Assembly: GCA_030272155.1 (NCBI GenBank)
Contig: CP126194.1
Coordinates: forward strand, 7,175,001-7,239,000
From: Tetradesmus obliquus
Lineage: Eukaryota; Chlorophyta; Chlorophyceae; Sphaeropleales; Scenedesmaceae
Length of the DNA: 64,000 bases
Reading direction: 5' to 3'
The notes beneath the pieces were generated by a model that worked only from the letters and a program-made list of their open reading frames with translations, searched no databases and was not told where the DNA came from. Within the stretch, counting starts at the first letter, position 1. Each line of letters opens with the position of its first letter. The translations under genes and the position numbers were made by a program. This document shows positions 13,127 through 25,800 of the stretch, piece after piece.

Positions 13127-13708
13127 ATGCGCCACGCGCCTCGGCAGGTGTTGAAGACCTGCAGGCAGACCTACAGCTGTCCTGCGCTAGTCGTGCTAGC
13201 AGCAGCGCTTCTGTCGCTATGCAAGCCTGTTCCAGCTCAACCAAATTTCACAGCACAGGAGCCAATCACCTACAAGCACTACTACCCTGATGACAGCCAG
13301 CGACCGAACATCTGCAAAATCACCTACCAGTTCGGCAACAACAACAGCAGCAGTCCTCGGCCACAAGGCAGCTATGTTCCTTTCATAGGTTTGTGGCTTT
13401 CTGCTGCTGCTGCTGCTGGATGAGCGGGTGTCAATGACACACAGCTGTAGTGACATTGTGCAGCAAAGCTACTTGCAGTGTCCTGGTGCATGCTGCCATA
13501 CATCCCGTGCCGCACGGGACACTGCTGCCTACCCAGGGTCAACAAGGGTCTTGCAGACAGTTTTTCCGCCACCATAAGCTTGTGACGTGGCAGGTTCTGT
13601 CCAGCGTTGCAGCGGCGACCCAGTTGTTAGCTGGTTGATGTGCATGGCAGCACTGAGTTGCAGTATGTGCACCAGCCGACGGACGAATGTGACTGTTGGT
13701 GATGATCT

Positions 13709-13780
<72 letters not shown>

Positions 13781-16700
13781 AGGCACGTCTGTGGTAAGGG
13801 ACGGCCAGCTTCTGCTGGAGCGCCTCTACTACAGCCTGGACTACCCAGTAAAGTACTTCATAGTGGTGGTGCCTGAGCGGGCATGGCACAACAAGGGCAA
13901 GGCAAGAGCACTGGGCTATGAGTTGCAGGTATGCCCAGGCTGTGAGCTGCAGGTTGCTGAAGCAACAGTGGCTGCGTAGCCATCCCTAATGGCATGAGAC
14001 TTTGCGCCAAGAATGTTGCTATTGCTGCACAGTGCAACACATGTTTCCCTCTGTGCACTCTCAAATCAATCACAACAGATGCGCAGCCATGCAGGCAATA
14101 GCGAGTATTGTCACTGTGACTTGTTTGTTGCCTGTACTACAAAGACGGACACATATTTTACTCGCCAAGGCCCTGTTCCTCTGTGTGTCTCCTCATGCAG
14201 CACATGCACGACTACGCAGACAACGTCGTCATCGTCACCTGCCAGCATGCCCCTGCTTGTACTGAGGGCTGGAATGCAGGTGAGTGGCTCCAGCTCAGCG
14301 CAGGCACTGCATGCCGCGTCTCGTGTTGTTGATTTCCAATATGTAATGGTCCTTAATGTTACGTTCTATACTCCATTCAGCAAAGGGGACCCATCCCCAG
14401 CCAACAGGAAGCATGAGGAAGCACCGAAGAACATCATCAGCAGCAGCATCCTGTCAGCGTCCATCAGCACCACATGTGGCAGCTGTGACAGCCGACTAGC
14501 GGCTATACAGCATCACATGTGACAGCTTTGACAGCCGACTAGCGGCTACACAGCATCACATGTGACAGTTGTGACAGCCGACTAGCGGCTATACAGCATC
14601 ACATGTGACAGCTGTGGCAGTTGCGGCAGCTGTGGAGATTGCCACATGCTGTCAATAGTTTGCAGCCATTCATGCAACGCACTTGACTCGGGTGTCTGGC
14701 AATACTGCACTAAGATTACCGGATGTCTGGCAGTAGCTGCACTAGTGATGGCGAGGGGATCAGAGCTCAGTACTTGGGGCCTGGCCATGGCACCATACAG
14801 CCACACCTGAGCCAACTAAGGGCTCATTGAGCCAACTAAGGGCTCATTGAGTATTGACAATACGTGGACGGCACCACCGCACACCTGCACATTGGTAATT
14901 CCGTTTAAAGCTTTCGCATCTTGCTCATCGCTGTGTGACCTGCTGTTTGCAGTTTTTCAAACCTTTCAAGAGGAGCCTTGGGGGGTTTATAATGCCAGAG
15001 ACACTGCCTGGCAGCCTGGGGCACTGGCTAAGCTGTCCGAGCACATGTGGAAGGCTGTGGAAGATGGCAGCATAGAGGTCGCATACTTCAACTGGTGCGG
15101 GCTGCGCCATGGAGGGTCAGCCGGCACTGAATGCCTGCGTGATGCACGCATGTAGTCACAGCTTAACGTAGTATGGCTTCATGCAAGCTGTTGAATCCAG
15201 GTTTGATGACAGAGTTTCATAAGCAGGGTGCACACACACTCAGCATGACGCTGCTGCTGCTGCTGCTGGTGCTGGTGGTGGTGCTGCTGCTTGACCTCTT
15301 TCTATATCCAGGACAATCAACATCGATTTGGGAATACACAACGCATTTGCAATGACGCGCAAAGGCCTTGGTCGTTTTGGGCTGTTCGATGTAAAATATC
15401 TACCCAGCCTTTGCAGAAGATGATGAGTTCAGGCTGCGGCAGGTGAGTGTATCTGTACCATTACTACATCACATGCAGGTGTGCAGCAAACTACCTGCGG
15501 CTGCTAGAAGGGTGCCACATATTGCTGGCAGAACAAACAAGCGAGTGTTCTTTTTTGGCCGACACCTGCCTTTTGCAGTTGAATGCTATGTTGCCAGGTG
15601 TACTTTCAACGTTGTGCATGGTTGCAGCGCCAGTACTGGTACCATTCACGTCCTCTGCCCAGCCCTATGTCGCAGTCTGCCCCTCCCCCTCTCTCCCTTT
15701 ACTTTGAAGTATGGGTAGATATGTTAGCATCTAAGCCATAGCAACGTCGCCATCGGCTCCACGCCCCACAGTACTGCATGCGAGGTGCCTGCATCTTGAA
15801 CGCCAAATGGCCATCGCTGTTGGCAGTGCCTATTAATCTGTTTGCTGCCTCTGTAAAGGTGGTTCCGCTCTTCCCATATCACTATGCCTGCACCTTTCAT
15901 ATATAGACCATGGCTGGCGCCGTTGCCTCAATAGCGCACCGCTGTCATGCAGAGCCGCATGGACCCACCCATGAAGGTGCATATACTGAAAGACGTCCAG
16001 TTGCTGCACGGCGCTGCTCGTTTGACATCCTATCAGTCTGGCTTCTTCACAGCAGATGACGTTGGCACACATGAACGGGAGACGGAAGAGGCACGCAAGC
16101 ATGCAGCCCTGATCCGGCAGCAGGTCAACAACCAGTACGTGTACCGTAAGTGGGGCTGTCCAGCTGGCGGGGACTGGTCCGCTGCAACCTTCAAGACGCC
16201 GTTCAACAAGTGCGTCCGGCTGCTGGTTTAAGCTGGTTTCACTCTGTGTTTGCACTCGGCTTTGCAGCTGGTTTGCACTTTGCAGAGTGCTCGCAGGCAC
16301 TGCAAGCCCGCAGAGCTGTCTCTGTCATGTGCGTGGCTCAGCATGCATGCGTCATGCCTTGCTGGCCTCAGCATGCTGTCTACTCAACAAACAATGTGAC
16401 CCTGTAATCAGGCGGGTGCAGAGCAACACACAGCTTGCACCTGTTACTGTCTAACACGTATCAAGACCGCACTAGGCTGCTCTCCATGTCCTGTCAACAC
16501 GATCACTAAGCACACAATGTTGTGCCACATGCAGTCTCGCCGATTTTGCTTGTTGTGAACTGTGCTGGCTGTGTTCAGCAGAAGGTGGGAGCACATAATG
16601 TGCATGCAACACATTTTTTCCTATCAAAACAGTATGCAACATTTTCAAGCCAGGCGTGGTTGCTCACTTGCTGCTGCTGGTGCAGGTCAGTGCCGGTGTG

Positions 16701-17190
16701 GTACTGGGAGCACAGCAAACTACAGCGCCGCATTGATCAGGGGCTGGAGGTGCGGATTGCACACCCTTTGAAACAATGAGGTCAAAAGTATAGTTCTGGC
16801 CTTCCAACTGAGGGACGACTGGCTGTGGGACCTGTGAATAGCTGGTCATAGCTTGCTTGGTGTGTACCTGCCCATGCATGACTGGACACACTGCGTGCTG
16901 CCAAGTCATCCATGCAATATATTGCAGTAAACATGTAACATCATCTTGCTGGACAGTACTAGTGTTGCTGTACATGTACTGCTTTGACCATGCCTGTTGA
17001 CGTGCAGGTGGGTGAGCCTCCTGGGCTGGGTGGGCCTGGTCTCCTCGATGCACACGGGGCTGTAGTTTTCAAGATGCCGCCGCACTACAACAACTGGTCC
17101 GGCTATTTGGAGCGGGGTCTGCCAATGTGCCGCATCACAGGAAAGCTTGGGATCATGCGTACCACTGCCGAAGGTATCATCTGCGTGTAG
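13127..17190 (+). CDS. Putative secretory GT-A-fold glycosyltransferase
   Basis: It starts at ATG 13,127 with a signal peptide or anchor (ALVVLAAALLSLCKPVPAQ) and ends in TAG at 17,188-17,190. Phase-consistent exons are 13,127-13,388, 13,783-13,928, 14,201-14,279 and 14,971-15,094. Later pieces near 15,365-15,436, 15,480-15,596, 15,950-16,209, 16,687-16,750 and 17,010-17,190 are tentative. The order resembles GT-A nucleotide-sugar transferases: YPVKYFIVVVPE, then NVVIVTCQHAPACTEGWNAG, then WGVYNARDTAWQPGALAKLS (where ND-type Asp motifs usually sit), then YVYRKWGC and TFKTPFN. No canonical DxD is visible; NARD is the nearest. Role, donor sugar and acceptor are unknown. It could be another secreted protein. 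The gene call is firmer than the function. Confidence 0.5.
13711..13782. repeat. (CTG)n tract forming an intron 3' end
   Basis: About 24 CTG triplets with one TTG interruption run straight into the acceptor. The last CAG of the tract is the splice acceptor of the exon at 13,783, so the microsatellite replaces a normal polypyrimidine tract. Confidence 0.85.
14471..14620. repeat. 43-bp tandem repeat, about 3.5 copies
   Basis: Copies start at 14,471, 14,514, 14,557 and 14,600 (partial). The unit contains the dyad GCCGACTAGCGGC. It lies inside an intron of the glycosyltransferase candidate. No spacer structure is present. Confidence 0.9.
14812..14851. repeat. 20-bp direct repeat, two copies
   Basis: Two perfect tandem copies of tgagccaactaagggctcat, each with the dyad TGAGCC/GGCTCA. 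Intronic. Confidence 0.9.
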
Positions 17191-19106
17191 CATTGCCGGC
17201 CGCCGGCGTGCATCCGAGTTTTGTGTGGGTGATGAAACCCCTACCTGATCCTATCTGGGATGATTGTGCATGACATCCAGGATGAGATTCAGCAGTGTTA
17301 AACTGTTGGCAGGGCTGTTAAATGCTGGAAGGGCAAGCTGGCCCGTGCTTTGTCCAGTTTTGCTTGCTCCTTGCCCAAAGCGCCTGTCATCGGCTCCCCA
17401 AACGGGCGGGGTACCTGTGTAACTTTCAAAGAATGTGATGTCGAGGGTCAACAAGGCTAGCATTGCTTCAGCTGATTGGTCTGGAGCTCCGAGGTCATAT
17501 AACAGCTGTAACCATGCATTTGCCGGGAACAGCAGTGGGGGCAGAAACACATTACGCAGGCGTACACATGTGCAGCCGGGGTGGTTTACATTATTTCGCC
17601 AGTGTGTGCGGTGATGAGGGCATGACAGCTGAAGCTGCGCAAAAGCGGCGGGGTGTGAAAGTTCCGCAGCCAAGCAGGTCCAGCACCGCATCAGGAGTTG
17701 CAGGGAACACACGTTGCTTGCAGGGCACAATGCAAATGGCATACCATAGCCATCCAGGGGGTATCAGTTGTAAATAAGCATCATTTCAGTAACGAGCTCG
17801 TTCTGATTAAGCGCTCGAGCCTTCAGATTTGCCGTTGACTCCCCAAAATCACTGCCACACCTCTGGTGGCGGAGAGGCAAATGATGAAAGTTGGTGATTC
17901 TGCTTGCACAGCTGTGATGTGTGGTGTGAAAGGGTCAAAGCAGCGCAGTGAAAGTTCAACTACAGTAAGCTTCTGGTAGCTCCCATTCTCAAGTCCTTCA
18001 TTTGAGGCGGACCCACTTTTTCCTCCCAACTTCCACCTGACAGCTGTAGAGTCTCTTCTCTGCGACTCAGAAATCTCCTCCCTTGATAAAAGTTAGGGAC
18101 TCGGCTAAATCACCTGAGTTCCTGGCTATCACGCATGTCTTCCTGCTTGTGACTTGCCACTAAATCTCATGTGAAATTTAGTTGTAGCTTGTACACAAGC
18201 TGATGTTTTGGCTCGCCCATTGGATTTTAAACTCCCTACTCCCACAGGATTCTACCCAACTTGAAAAGGTAAGGGATTGGGGAAAGTAGGATATACACAG
18301 TCTTCGGAGGCTTATTTCTGCGGATGAATGTTGTCCAACGTCCTTCGTTGGCCCCTTTGCCGAAAGGGGTGTGACAGACATTTGAGGGAGTCAACAGGCC
18401 CTTTATGTGCCGGTCCAAATGCATTGATCGCTTGACATTTTTCAACGTGCTGTTGTCACGCAGGTGTGCATAATGCACACGTGTAGCTGATCGGCAGGAC
18501 CTGCAACATCCTTTGTTTGTCTATCATACCTCTACTAGACATGATGACATGTTTGTAAGTACTGCAGTACTGCTGCCGGCTCCAACTGCGTTTTTCGCGC
18601 AGACTATCGACCAATGGAACTTCGGTTACAACTTCGGAAGTACTTTCACGAAAGGGCGTGGGGTGCTCAGCCTACGTCCCCGCAAAACGGTGCGCAACTT
18701 CTCGCGATTGTCAGATCTCCTGTACAGCATATAGAGCATATATGCACGGTGCATTGCTAGTTTTCAGTGGATGTCGCTTTTATCGACCCGTCGATGTGCG
18801 CCTTTCGTTCAACGAACGGTTGGCCGTTGGAACGATAGCGTCAGCGCTGACGCAAAGCGCTGTGGCGCTAGCATTGTACCGCTGCGGCACCGGTACTGGG
18901 ACCGCGCCGTGAGGCACCTCACACAAGACATGAGGCCACTTCTTAACCGTGTTGATTTCCAATGCAAAATGACCGTGAAGCTCACAAATTGACCTTCCTT
19001 GACCCGATGAGTGACTTTGTGAGGATCCTTATCGGTAAATGTTGATCAAGCTGCAGGCCATCTATCCGCAGCTGCAAACCTTCTGCACTTATTCGCGTAC
19101 TATGTA
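17191..19106. other. No confident gene
   Basis: Between the glycosyltransferase candidate and the CACTA-bearing repeat. Some minus-strand frames read plausibly (see 17,254-17,760) but splice logic fails. The rest looks non-coding. Confidence 0.35.
17254..17760 (-). CDS. Possible coding segment, unknown
   Basis: Two minus-strand stretches in different frames read like protein: RVFPATPDAVLDLLGCGTF, and downstream LFPANAWLQLLYDLGAPDQ with ITFFESYTG. No acceptor joins them, so this may be an eroded gene or coincidence. It would be convergent with the glycosyltransferase candidate. No family is recognised. Confidence 0.22.
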
Positions 19107-19192
19107 ACATGTGCGGTTTACTGCCTCGGAAAGAGTATGTGCCCTTCGGTTGGATCGAGATTGGAGCCTCGGGTGAACGCAGATTCGCCTTG
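19107..19192 (+). repeat. Left part of the dispersed repeat interrupted by the CACTA element
   Basis: Matches the reverse complement of 12,811-12,904 up to the TTG at 19,190-19,192. The match resumes at 21,929 after the transposon. Confidence 0.8.
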
Positions 19193-19239
19193 CACTATGG
19201 TCACCGAGATGTCCAGCTGCATGTCCAGGCATGTCCAGT
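19193..19239 (+). repeat. CACTA left terminal inverted repeat
   Basis: Forty-seven bases, perfect reverse complement of 21,882-21,928, with TGTCCAG motifs starting inside the repeat. Confidence 0.92.
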
Positions 19240-20184
19240 GGCACCAAATCGTGTCCAGTTGGTGGGTTTGCATGTCCAGTTGCAGGTCCACTGGACTGGC
19301 AGTCTGCCTGCAACTGGACATGTGCTGCTGCTGATGCGTTGTACGGCACGATACCCGGCTGAAACGCCGCAAGTAGGTGTTGTTGCATGTATGCCGCTTA
19401 TACTGTGTCGCTGAACAGCCAGCACGTCAGCTGGCCAGCCCATGGGCTTGCTGTAGGGTTTGTCGATATCACGTCAACACCGGCTTGATATTCACGCCTA
19501 AGCGTGCGATAGAGCAAGGAATAATCATATAAAGCAGCATTTATGGTGTCTTATGGCAGGACAGCGCCTCAAGGCGAAGATCAGCATGTCACTACAGCAT
19601 TGCACGACTTTCCCCCGCTGCCGAAGCAGCAGCCTTTCCAGACACATCGTTTAGTTCTATTATAGTAAGTTTAGTGGCCCGTATAGCCCCATTGCGCGCT
19701 GCTGCAAGGTGTGTCACTTGTTAAAATACAAAATGGTCAGATGGCATACGCTCGTGAACTGTTCGTCTACTGGTAAGCAAACAGCTGCAAACGATGATCA
19801 ATATGACTACTGCTGAAGCATTACAGTGATCGCACCTGTGTCGCGCACTGCTGCTGCGTTGCATATGGTGCACGGGGCTGAAACAGACTGCAAGCTCGTG
19901 TCCACTGGCAGAGACCATCGCTGAAAGCGTTAATGAACGACAACAGATCAATGCGGTTATTGGGCGTTTGTGAGGCTGCAGACGCCTGCTCATTGAGCAG
20001 CAGCAGTCCTTGAAGCACTATGCAGCTGCAAGGTTGATCCTGCAGGATTTCAATGCTGTAGAAAGCGCATGGAGCTGCTACTGCTTATCTTGATACTTTG
20101 ATGACATGGTGAGCGACTCTTACCCAGATCAGCAGCGGCTGAAACGACAGCACCCAGCCCTGCAGCTGCTAGGGCGCCCAGCTC

Positions 20185-20186
<2 letters not shown>

Positions 20187-20216
<30 letters not shown>

Positions 20217-20218
20217 TA
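20187..20218. repeat. (CAG)n microsatellite within the CACTA element
   Basis: About ten CAG triplets. Internal filler with no coding meaning found. Confidence 0.85.
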
Positions 20219-21881
20219 CAGTTGCAGCAGTGCAGCAGTACTGTCGCAGGAATGATCACACCATCACCAGATCAAGATCAGTTTCAGGTACAGCAGCATC
20301 AGCCGTGCTATGTCAGCTGTAGAGGCTGGGTGCATGCAGGTTGTCCACAGGTGCAGTTGTGTGTCACCTGCGTTGCTGCTGCTGCTGTGTGCAGGCTCCT
20401 GTCAGCTGCCCGTCTCCCAGCATCACAGGTAGGTCAGAATAACAAAAACGTTAGAACCTAACAGGTAGCAGGTTACAGCTGCTGCTACTGCTGCTGCTGC
20501 TGTAAAGTGACAGCTCTCCCAATCAAGAGCATGCCGCTTGCTGCAGGGCTTGTCGTGATCATTCTTGGCAACGCGTGCATGAACATACGCACGCAGCAGA
20601 CAGCATGCCCAGCAGGCCAGCAGTTGCATAATGTGGAACGTGCTTGCGACGCACTTCACACACGCCATACTTGCTCGCAATGCCCTCCATGTGGTGTGCG
20701 CGCCACCCATCCAGCTTTTACTTCCTGCGTGCATGGGTCCTACTTGATTGCAGTCAGCATGGCGCCACTGTATCTGATGCAGCAGCAGACGCCTGCTTGG
20801 AGACCACCATTGTGATATATTGACATGAGACCTCTGTTGGTGCGCAGACCTTCCCTATAGAGACACAGGGGCCGACTTTCCGGCAGCGTGGCATGGCTGA
20901 TGCACTTCCTGGTGAGCTTGAGCGGTGTGGCATTGCAAGCAGTCTGCCTCATATGTGCGATTCAGTGGCAGCGATTATGTTGGCGCATATGCTGCTGCTC
21001 TGTAGTATTGCATGTAGTGGTGCATGGCGGGCGCCAATCAACGCGCAAACGCCGGTTGGCCCAGACCTTGATTGAGATAACGCCAACCTCAACAAGTGCC
21101 ACATCCTACGCTGCAGCATGCAAATGTAAGTGCAGCTGCTCTGTTTCTGCTGCACTGCTGCAGGGGTGTTATTTGAAACAACCGCTACACTTGTGATGAC
21201 TGCAGGCGGTGGCAGCCTGCCAACTCGCAGTTGATGCCGGCTACGCAGACACCAGTGCGCGATCAGCAGCTGCTGGAACTTGTATGTTTTTGTTGGCAGA
21301 TGGTGGCATGCAGCGGTAGTGGCAGCTGGTGCATTGCTGTGCTGGCGCTGCCTGCAACAGGATGCACAGTGAATGCAGTTGGCATAGGCATCATCTGTAC
21401 AAGTGGTAGAGACGCAATCTTGTCAATGCAGTTCTTGGCAGCTGTTCCGCGTGGTGTCCTCACTGCTTATGTTGTGATTGCAGCAGCTGGGTGCCTTTAC
21501 TGTCATGCAGCAGCTGCGTGCTGTTGATGTTGTTGTGATTGCAGCAGCTGCCAGATTCTGTTTGTATTGCAGCAGCTACATGCTGATTGTGTTACAGCCC
21601 ATGGGTCACTTGCCCACTTGGCAGTTGCAGCTGCAGTGACTTGGTACCAGGGGGTCGAGGGCGCCAACCCAAGCACCTCGACATTGCTGTCCTGCCGCGA
21701 ACACTTGTTTACTGCATCAAATACGTTTGATATAACGGTAATAGGCAGTTTATGAAAGTCCAATTGCCGTGTCCAGTATCGTGTCCAGTCACCTACTCGA
21801 TGTCCAGCAGCATGCTGGACATGGCCATGTCCAGTCTCACACTGGACATGCCACATGGCATGTCCAGTTGCACACCATGCA

Positions 21882-21928
21882 ACTGGACATGCCTGGACAT
21901 GCAGCTGGACATCTCGGTGACCATAGTG
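21882..21928 (-). repeat. CACTA right terminal inverted repeat
   Basis: Mirror of the left end. It ends GGTGACCATAGTG immediately before the second TTG. Confidence 0.92.
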
Positions 21929-21931
21929 TTG

Positions 21932-22848
21932 CTGGGGCCGAACTGACTTGAGGCGCCCCATATATAGCGACGCCCTCTCGCCCTTTCAACGACCCAAATT
22001 CTATCCATCTACAGCCGCCAACAGGTGAGTTCTGATACACAGATCAAGCAGTACGTGTGGGTGTATCCTCCAGTTCGTAGACGAAGCTTAAGCTTCAGGT
22101 CACGTGGTACCCGCATTTGCAGTAGTTGCTGAATGCTTGTTAGGGAAGCAAACAAATTCAAATCTTTACTCACATAAAGCAACGCTTGGTGTTGCTTAGA
22201 ACCCAGATCAGCATGTTTGCGGTTGTCAGCTGTGTGCGTAGCGGTCGGTGTTGCCAGCGCCGAATTCAGCGCATTCATCATATGTGACGCGTATAATTGC
22301 CCACTTTGATTTAATGTTCAAACGAACTGGCTGCGATAATCCGAGGCACCATCTCACCTGTGCTCTGTTAATGCTGCAACGCCCTGCTGCGCACAGGCCG
22401 CAGCCTCGAGTCCAGGCTACCCACCCTACCCGTCAACGCCTGACATCGCCATTCAGCTTGATTGGTAAGCGTAATGCCGTCCGACAAACCATACTCTCAA
22501 CCTCCACATTCGTTGCTCGTACTTGCCTCGACCAGTCGAAGGGCAAGTGGTTGACATTGTCTCGATGAGATTATTGACCCCACCAGGCCCAACTGCAGTT
22601 GTAACTTGCACATGATGCGCAAGCGGCAAGCAGCCTGTGATGTGCAGTTCTTCGAGGCATGTCAGGGCCAGGACAATACTGCATTGCAGCCACTCCTTGT
22701 AGTACTGCTGCTTTCACTCCGGTTTGTCAGCTTCAACCTGAACCTGCTGCAGCCGCACCACTTGTAACGCTATGCTGCCGCCACTGCTGCTGCTGCTGCT
22801 GCTGATCCATCACTCTGATTGAACCCCTGCAGGCCCTGACCGGCCCAC
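21932..22848. other. Spacer upstream of the wall glycoprotein gene
   Basis: The first 17 bases complete the repeat shared with 12.8 kb. The remainder shows no recognisable gene and probably includes the promoter and 5' leader of the gene that starts at 22,849. Confidence 0.4.
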
Positions 22849-25800
22849 ATGATTCCCTCCAAGCTGCTGCTGGCGGCCTGCCTGCTGGCAGTGCTAAGCC
22901 TGGCTGCCGCCAATGACATCCCCGTCAAGTGAGCGGCACCATGACTAGAAACTGCGACATAGTATCCAAGCTAAAGAGGGGCCGCTAGTGTTTTCACAGA
23001 ATCTGGGGATCGACTGCACACAGAGCAGCCAGAGAACATTGTCAGGCAGTGTTGATTTGTTGCTGCACATGTGCAGTGCGTTGTGCAGCCGCATTGTAGT
23101 GCCGTATCTGTGACAGCAAATGCGGCTAGCGGGCCTGCCGTGTCGCGCCACAGCAGCACAGTGTGCCACGCAGCTCCACATTATGCCACAGACACGCTTG
23201 TGTGTTGCCAGTTTGCTCTGAACGCTGCTAAGCACATATTCCCCACCTTGTGTCTTGCATCATTCAACATCAGCCTGTGAACTCACTCCCCTTCGCTGCT
23301 TCCACTGCGCTGCTCCCCACCCCTCACTGCTTGTCAGGTTCTGTGCCAAGGACTGCAAGGGCGCCGGCCTGCGCGGACTGACCGTGCGCCTCAGCGGCTG
23401 CACAGACCGCACCCTCTCGTGCAGGACAGGTGAGGCCATCCGCAGGCTCGGCAACACCGCTGCATGGTGCATGCCTTGCATGTTCATCAGCTGCATGGTG
23501 CATGCCTTGCATGTTCATCAGCTGCATGGTGCATGCCTTGCATGTTCATCAGCTGCATGCTCTAATCTAAGTTGTTGGACCTTCCGCATGCTCTTGTGAG
23601 GTTTTGTCGAGCCAAGCACCACAGTGCCATTGGAGCATGTAATGTATATGTAATGGAGCATGTAATGTAATGTAATGTAATGTAATGTAATGCCATCATG
23701 CTTCATCAACGTGGACATGGCATGACGCACGACAGGCCCTGTATAGCTGCACATGCTGCAGAAAGTATCGCAGGCTACTCGCAGTTCGGGCTGCAGATCA
23801 CGTGATTCCTTATTGCCTTGCCGGCTGCTGCTGTCGCCCCTGCCCCCACCCCTGCCCCACCCCACCCCACCCTCCGCCCCACCCACCTCTGCAGGACACG
23901 ATGGCTGCTGCAGCATCAGTCGGGCACCAAACACCATCCAGGTGGGGGCACTTTTGTTTCCTTCCTGCCGTAGTGCACGTCCGTTTCCATGTTGCCGTAT
24001 TACCTGCCAAGCGCATGCTGCGCAGGAAGCTGGCCCCGATGCTGCACACTTACAACACAGCGGGTGTCTGTCAGCCTTCACAGCTGCAGTGTGATGCATA
24101 CATCACATGCCCACGGTTTGGAGGCTAACATGGCAGAGATGTAAGGCAGCCTTTGGGTTCCTGATCACTGCCAATGACCTGGCTGCAGACCTCAAGCAAG
24201 CTTGGCAGCACTTTCTTGTCACACCAAACTCATCGACACAGCTAGCCGCACACCAGTTCGCACCCTACCACGCATGAGCTAATCTGTCATTGACATTACT
24301 CGCTGCTTGCTATGCTGTTCTGCCGCGCAGTACTGCTCTGGAAGCGCCAACAACTTGTGCAAGTGGAGCATCTCCAGCTCCAACCAGCACCTGGTGGCTA
24401 ATGTGAAGGTGACGGCAGAGTCCAGGTTTTGCTTCGAAGTTCAGCTGTGCCACCTGTGTTATGGATGCATGGCGACCGTGTGCATTGTGCTGAAGCCATG
24501 CGGCGCTACAACCGGGTTGCATGCACCGACGTCTGATCCGTGGCTGTGTGCTGTCACTTTCTGCATCCACCCTATAGGCGGGCATAGATATCTTGCGTGT
24601 TCGTCCCAAACTTCCTACAAATGCAAAGCTTGTGAGGCGGCGGCTCAGGCTCTAAAGTGAATATGCATATCCTACAGTCCAGCGCTGGGTGTCTGCTGAC
24701 TGAGCCTGTCCCGCTGCCTCTGCTGCTGCTGCATGAACCTGACAACCTCCCGTCCCTGCGTCGCCAGCACTTGCCCTGGCCCGCTACCTGCCTCACCACT
24801 CGCCGCGGCTCGTCAACGCCTTCACCACTCACCCCGGCCCACCACCTTCCTCGCCACTCACCCCGGCCAACCACCTCCTTCACCACTCACCCCGGCCCAA
24901 CACCTCCTGCGCCACTCACCCCGGCCCACCACCTCAGACCTTGACCCGCAACGGCAAGCCCGTAACTGCCAACCAGTACTCCTGCTGCAAGTGCAACGGC
25001 AAGGACCATTGCCCCAAGGTCATATATGGTGACGCTGCCCACAAGTCCTGCCCCAGCGGCAATGGAGGCATCCGCATCAGCCTCAGGCCCCTTCACTGTG
25101 AACTTTAAACCAGACAAGTGCAGCAAGGTGGGTCCTTATCCTTTATAGGTTCCCATTCTGCTGAGAGGATGATGCCACGTTACACGTGTGCACAGTTTCC
25201 TCCTGGAGCTGCGTCAAGCCATTTCCTCATCACCAGCAGCACACACATTGCTGCCAAAGCCACTGAAATTGCTGCTCCGCTGCTGCTGGCCCCTGTACAT
25301 GCTGCCCGCAGCCGTCAAGGACCTGCGCCACTGTGAAGTATCACTGCAAGGCTGGTACACCCAAGAAGACCTCGCCAATCCTTTCTTGGTGGCAATGGCC
25401 CAATGACAAGATCTGCTGCAACGTGAGTGATGCTGCCCCTTCCATATAGACACAACCTTGTTGCATGTGTCAAGTAGATACGTGTGCATGTGTCTGCAAA
25501 ATATAGAACCTTTGTGCCCATGTGTCTGCAAAATACGTGTGCATGTGTCCTTGCGTGTGCAACTGTATGCACGTGGCGCGTCGGATGAACCATTGCAGTG
25601 CTTATGAAACACGTCTGCTGCTGCCGGCCCCTTCACATGCTGCCCTCAGCCGCCAAAGACCTGTGCCTCTGTGCACTACAAGTGCAAGTATGGCCACCCC
25701 AAGAAGCCCTCACCGGTGCTTCACCCAGGGCAGCATCCTTCTGACAAGATCTGCTGCACCGTGAGTGATGCCGTACCAGCCAAACAGCTACCAGCGGTTT

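Larger units (their letters stand above)
19193..21928. mobile_element. Non-autonomous CACTA (En/Spm-type) DNA transposon
   Basis: The 2,736-bp element begins CACTATGGTCACCGAG and ends with its exact reverse complement. The terminal inverted repeats are identical for 47 bp (19,193-19,239 and 21,882-21,928). It is flanked by TTG on both sides (19,190-19,192 and 21,929-21,931), the 3-bp duplication expected of this superfamily. Many subterminal copies of TGTCCAG/CTGGACA occur in both orientations, the usual transposase-binding pattern. The interior has no frame resembling a CACTA transposase, so it probably depends on an autonomous relative elsewhere. Identical ends suggest a recent insertion. 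Confidence 0.88.

Noticed and set aside
14471..14620. CRISPR-like array
   Set aside because: Units are contiguous without unique spacers, in a eukaryotic intron.
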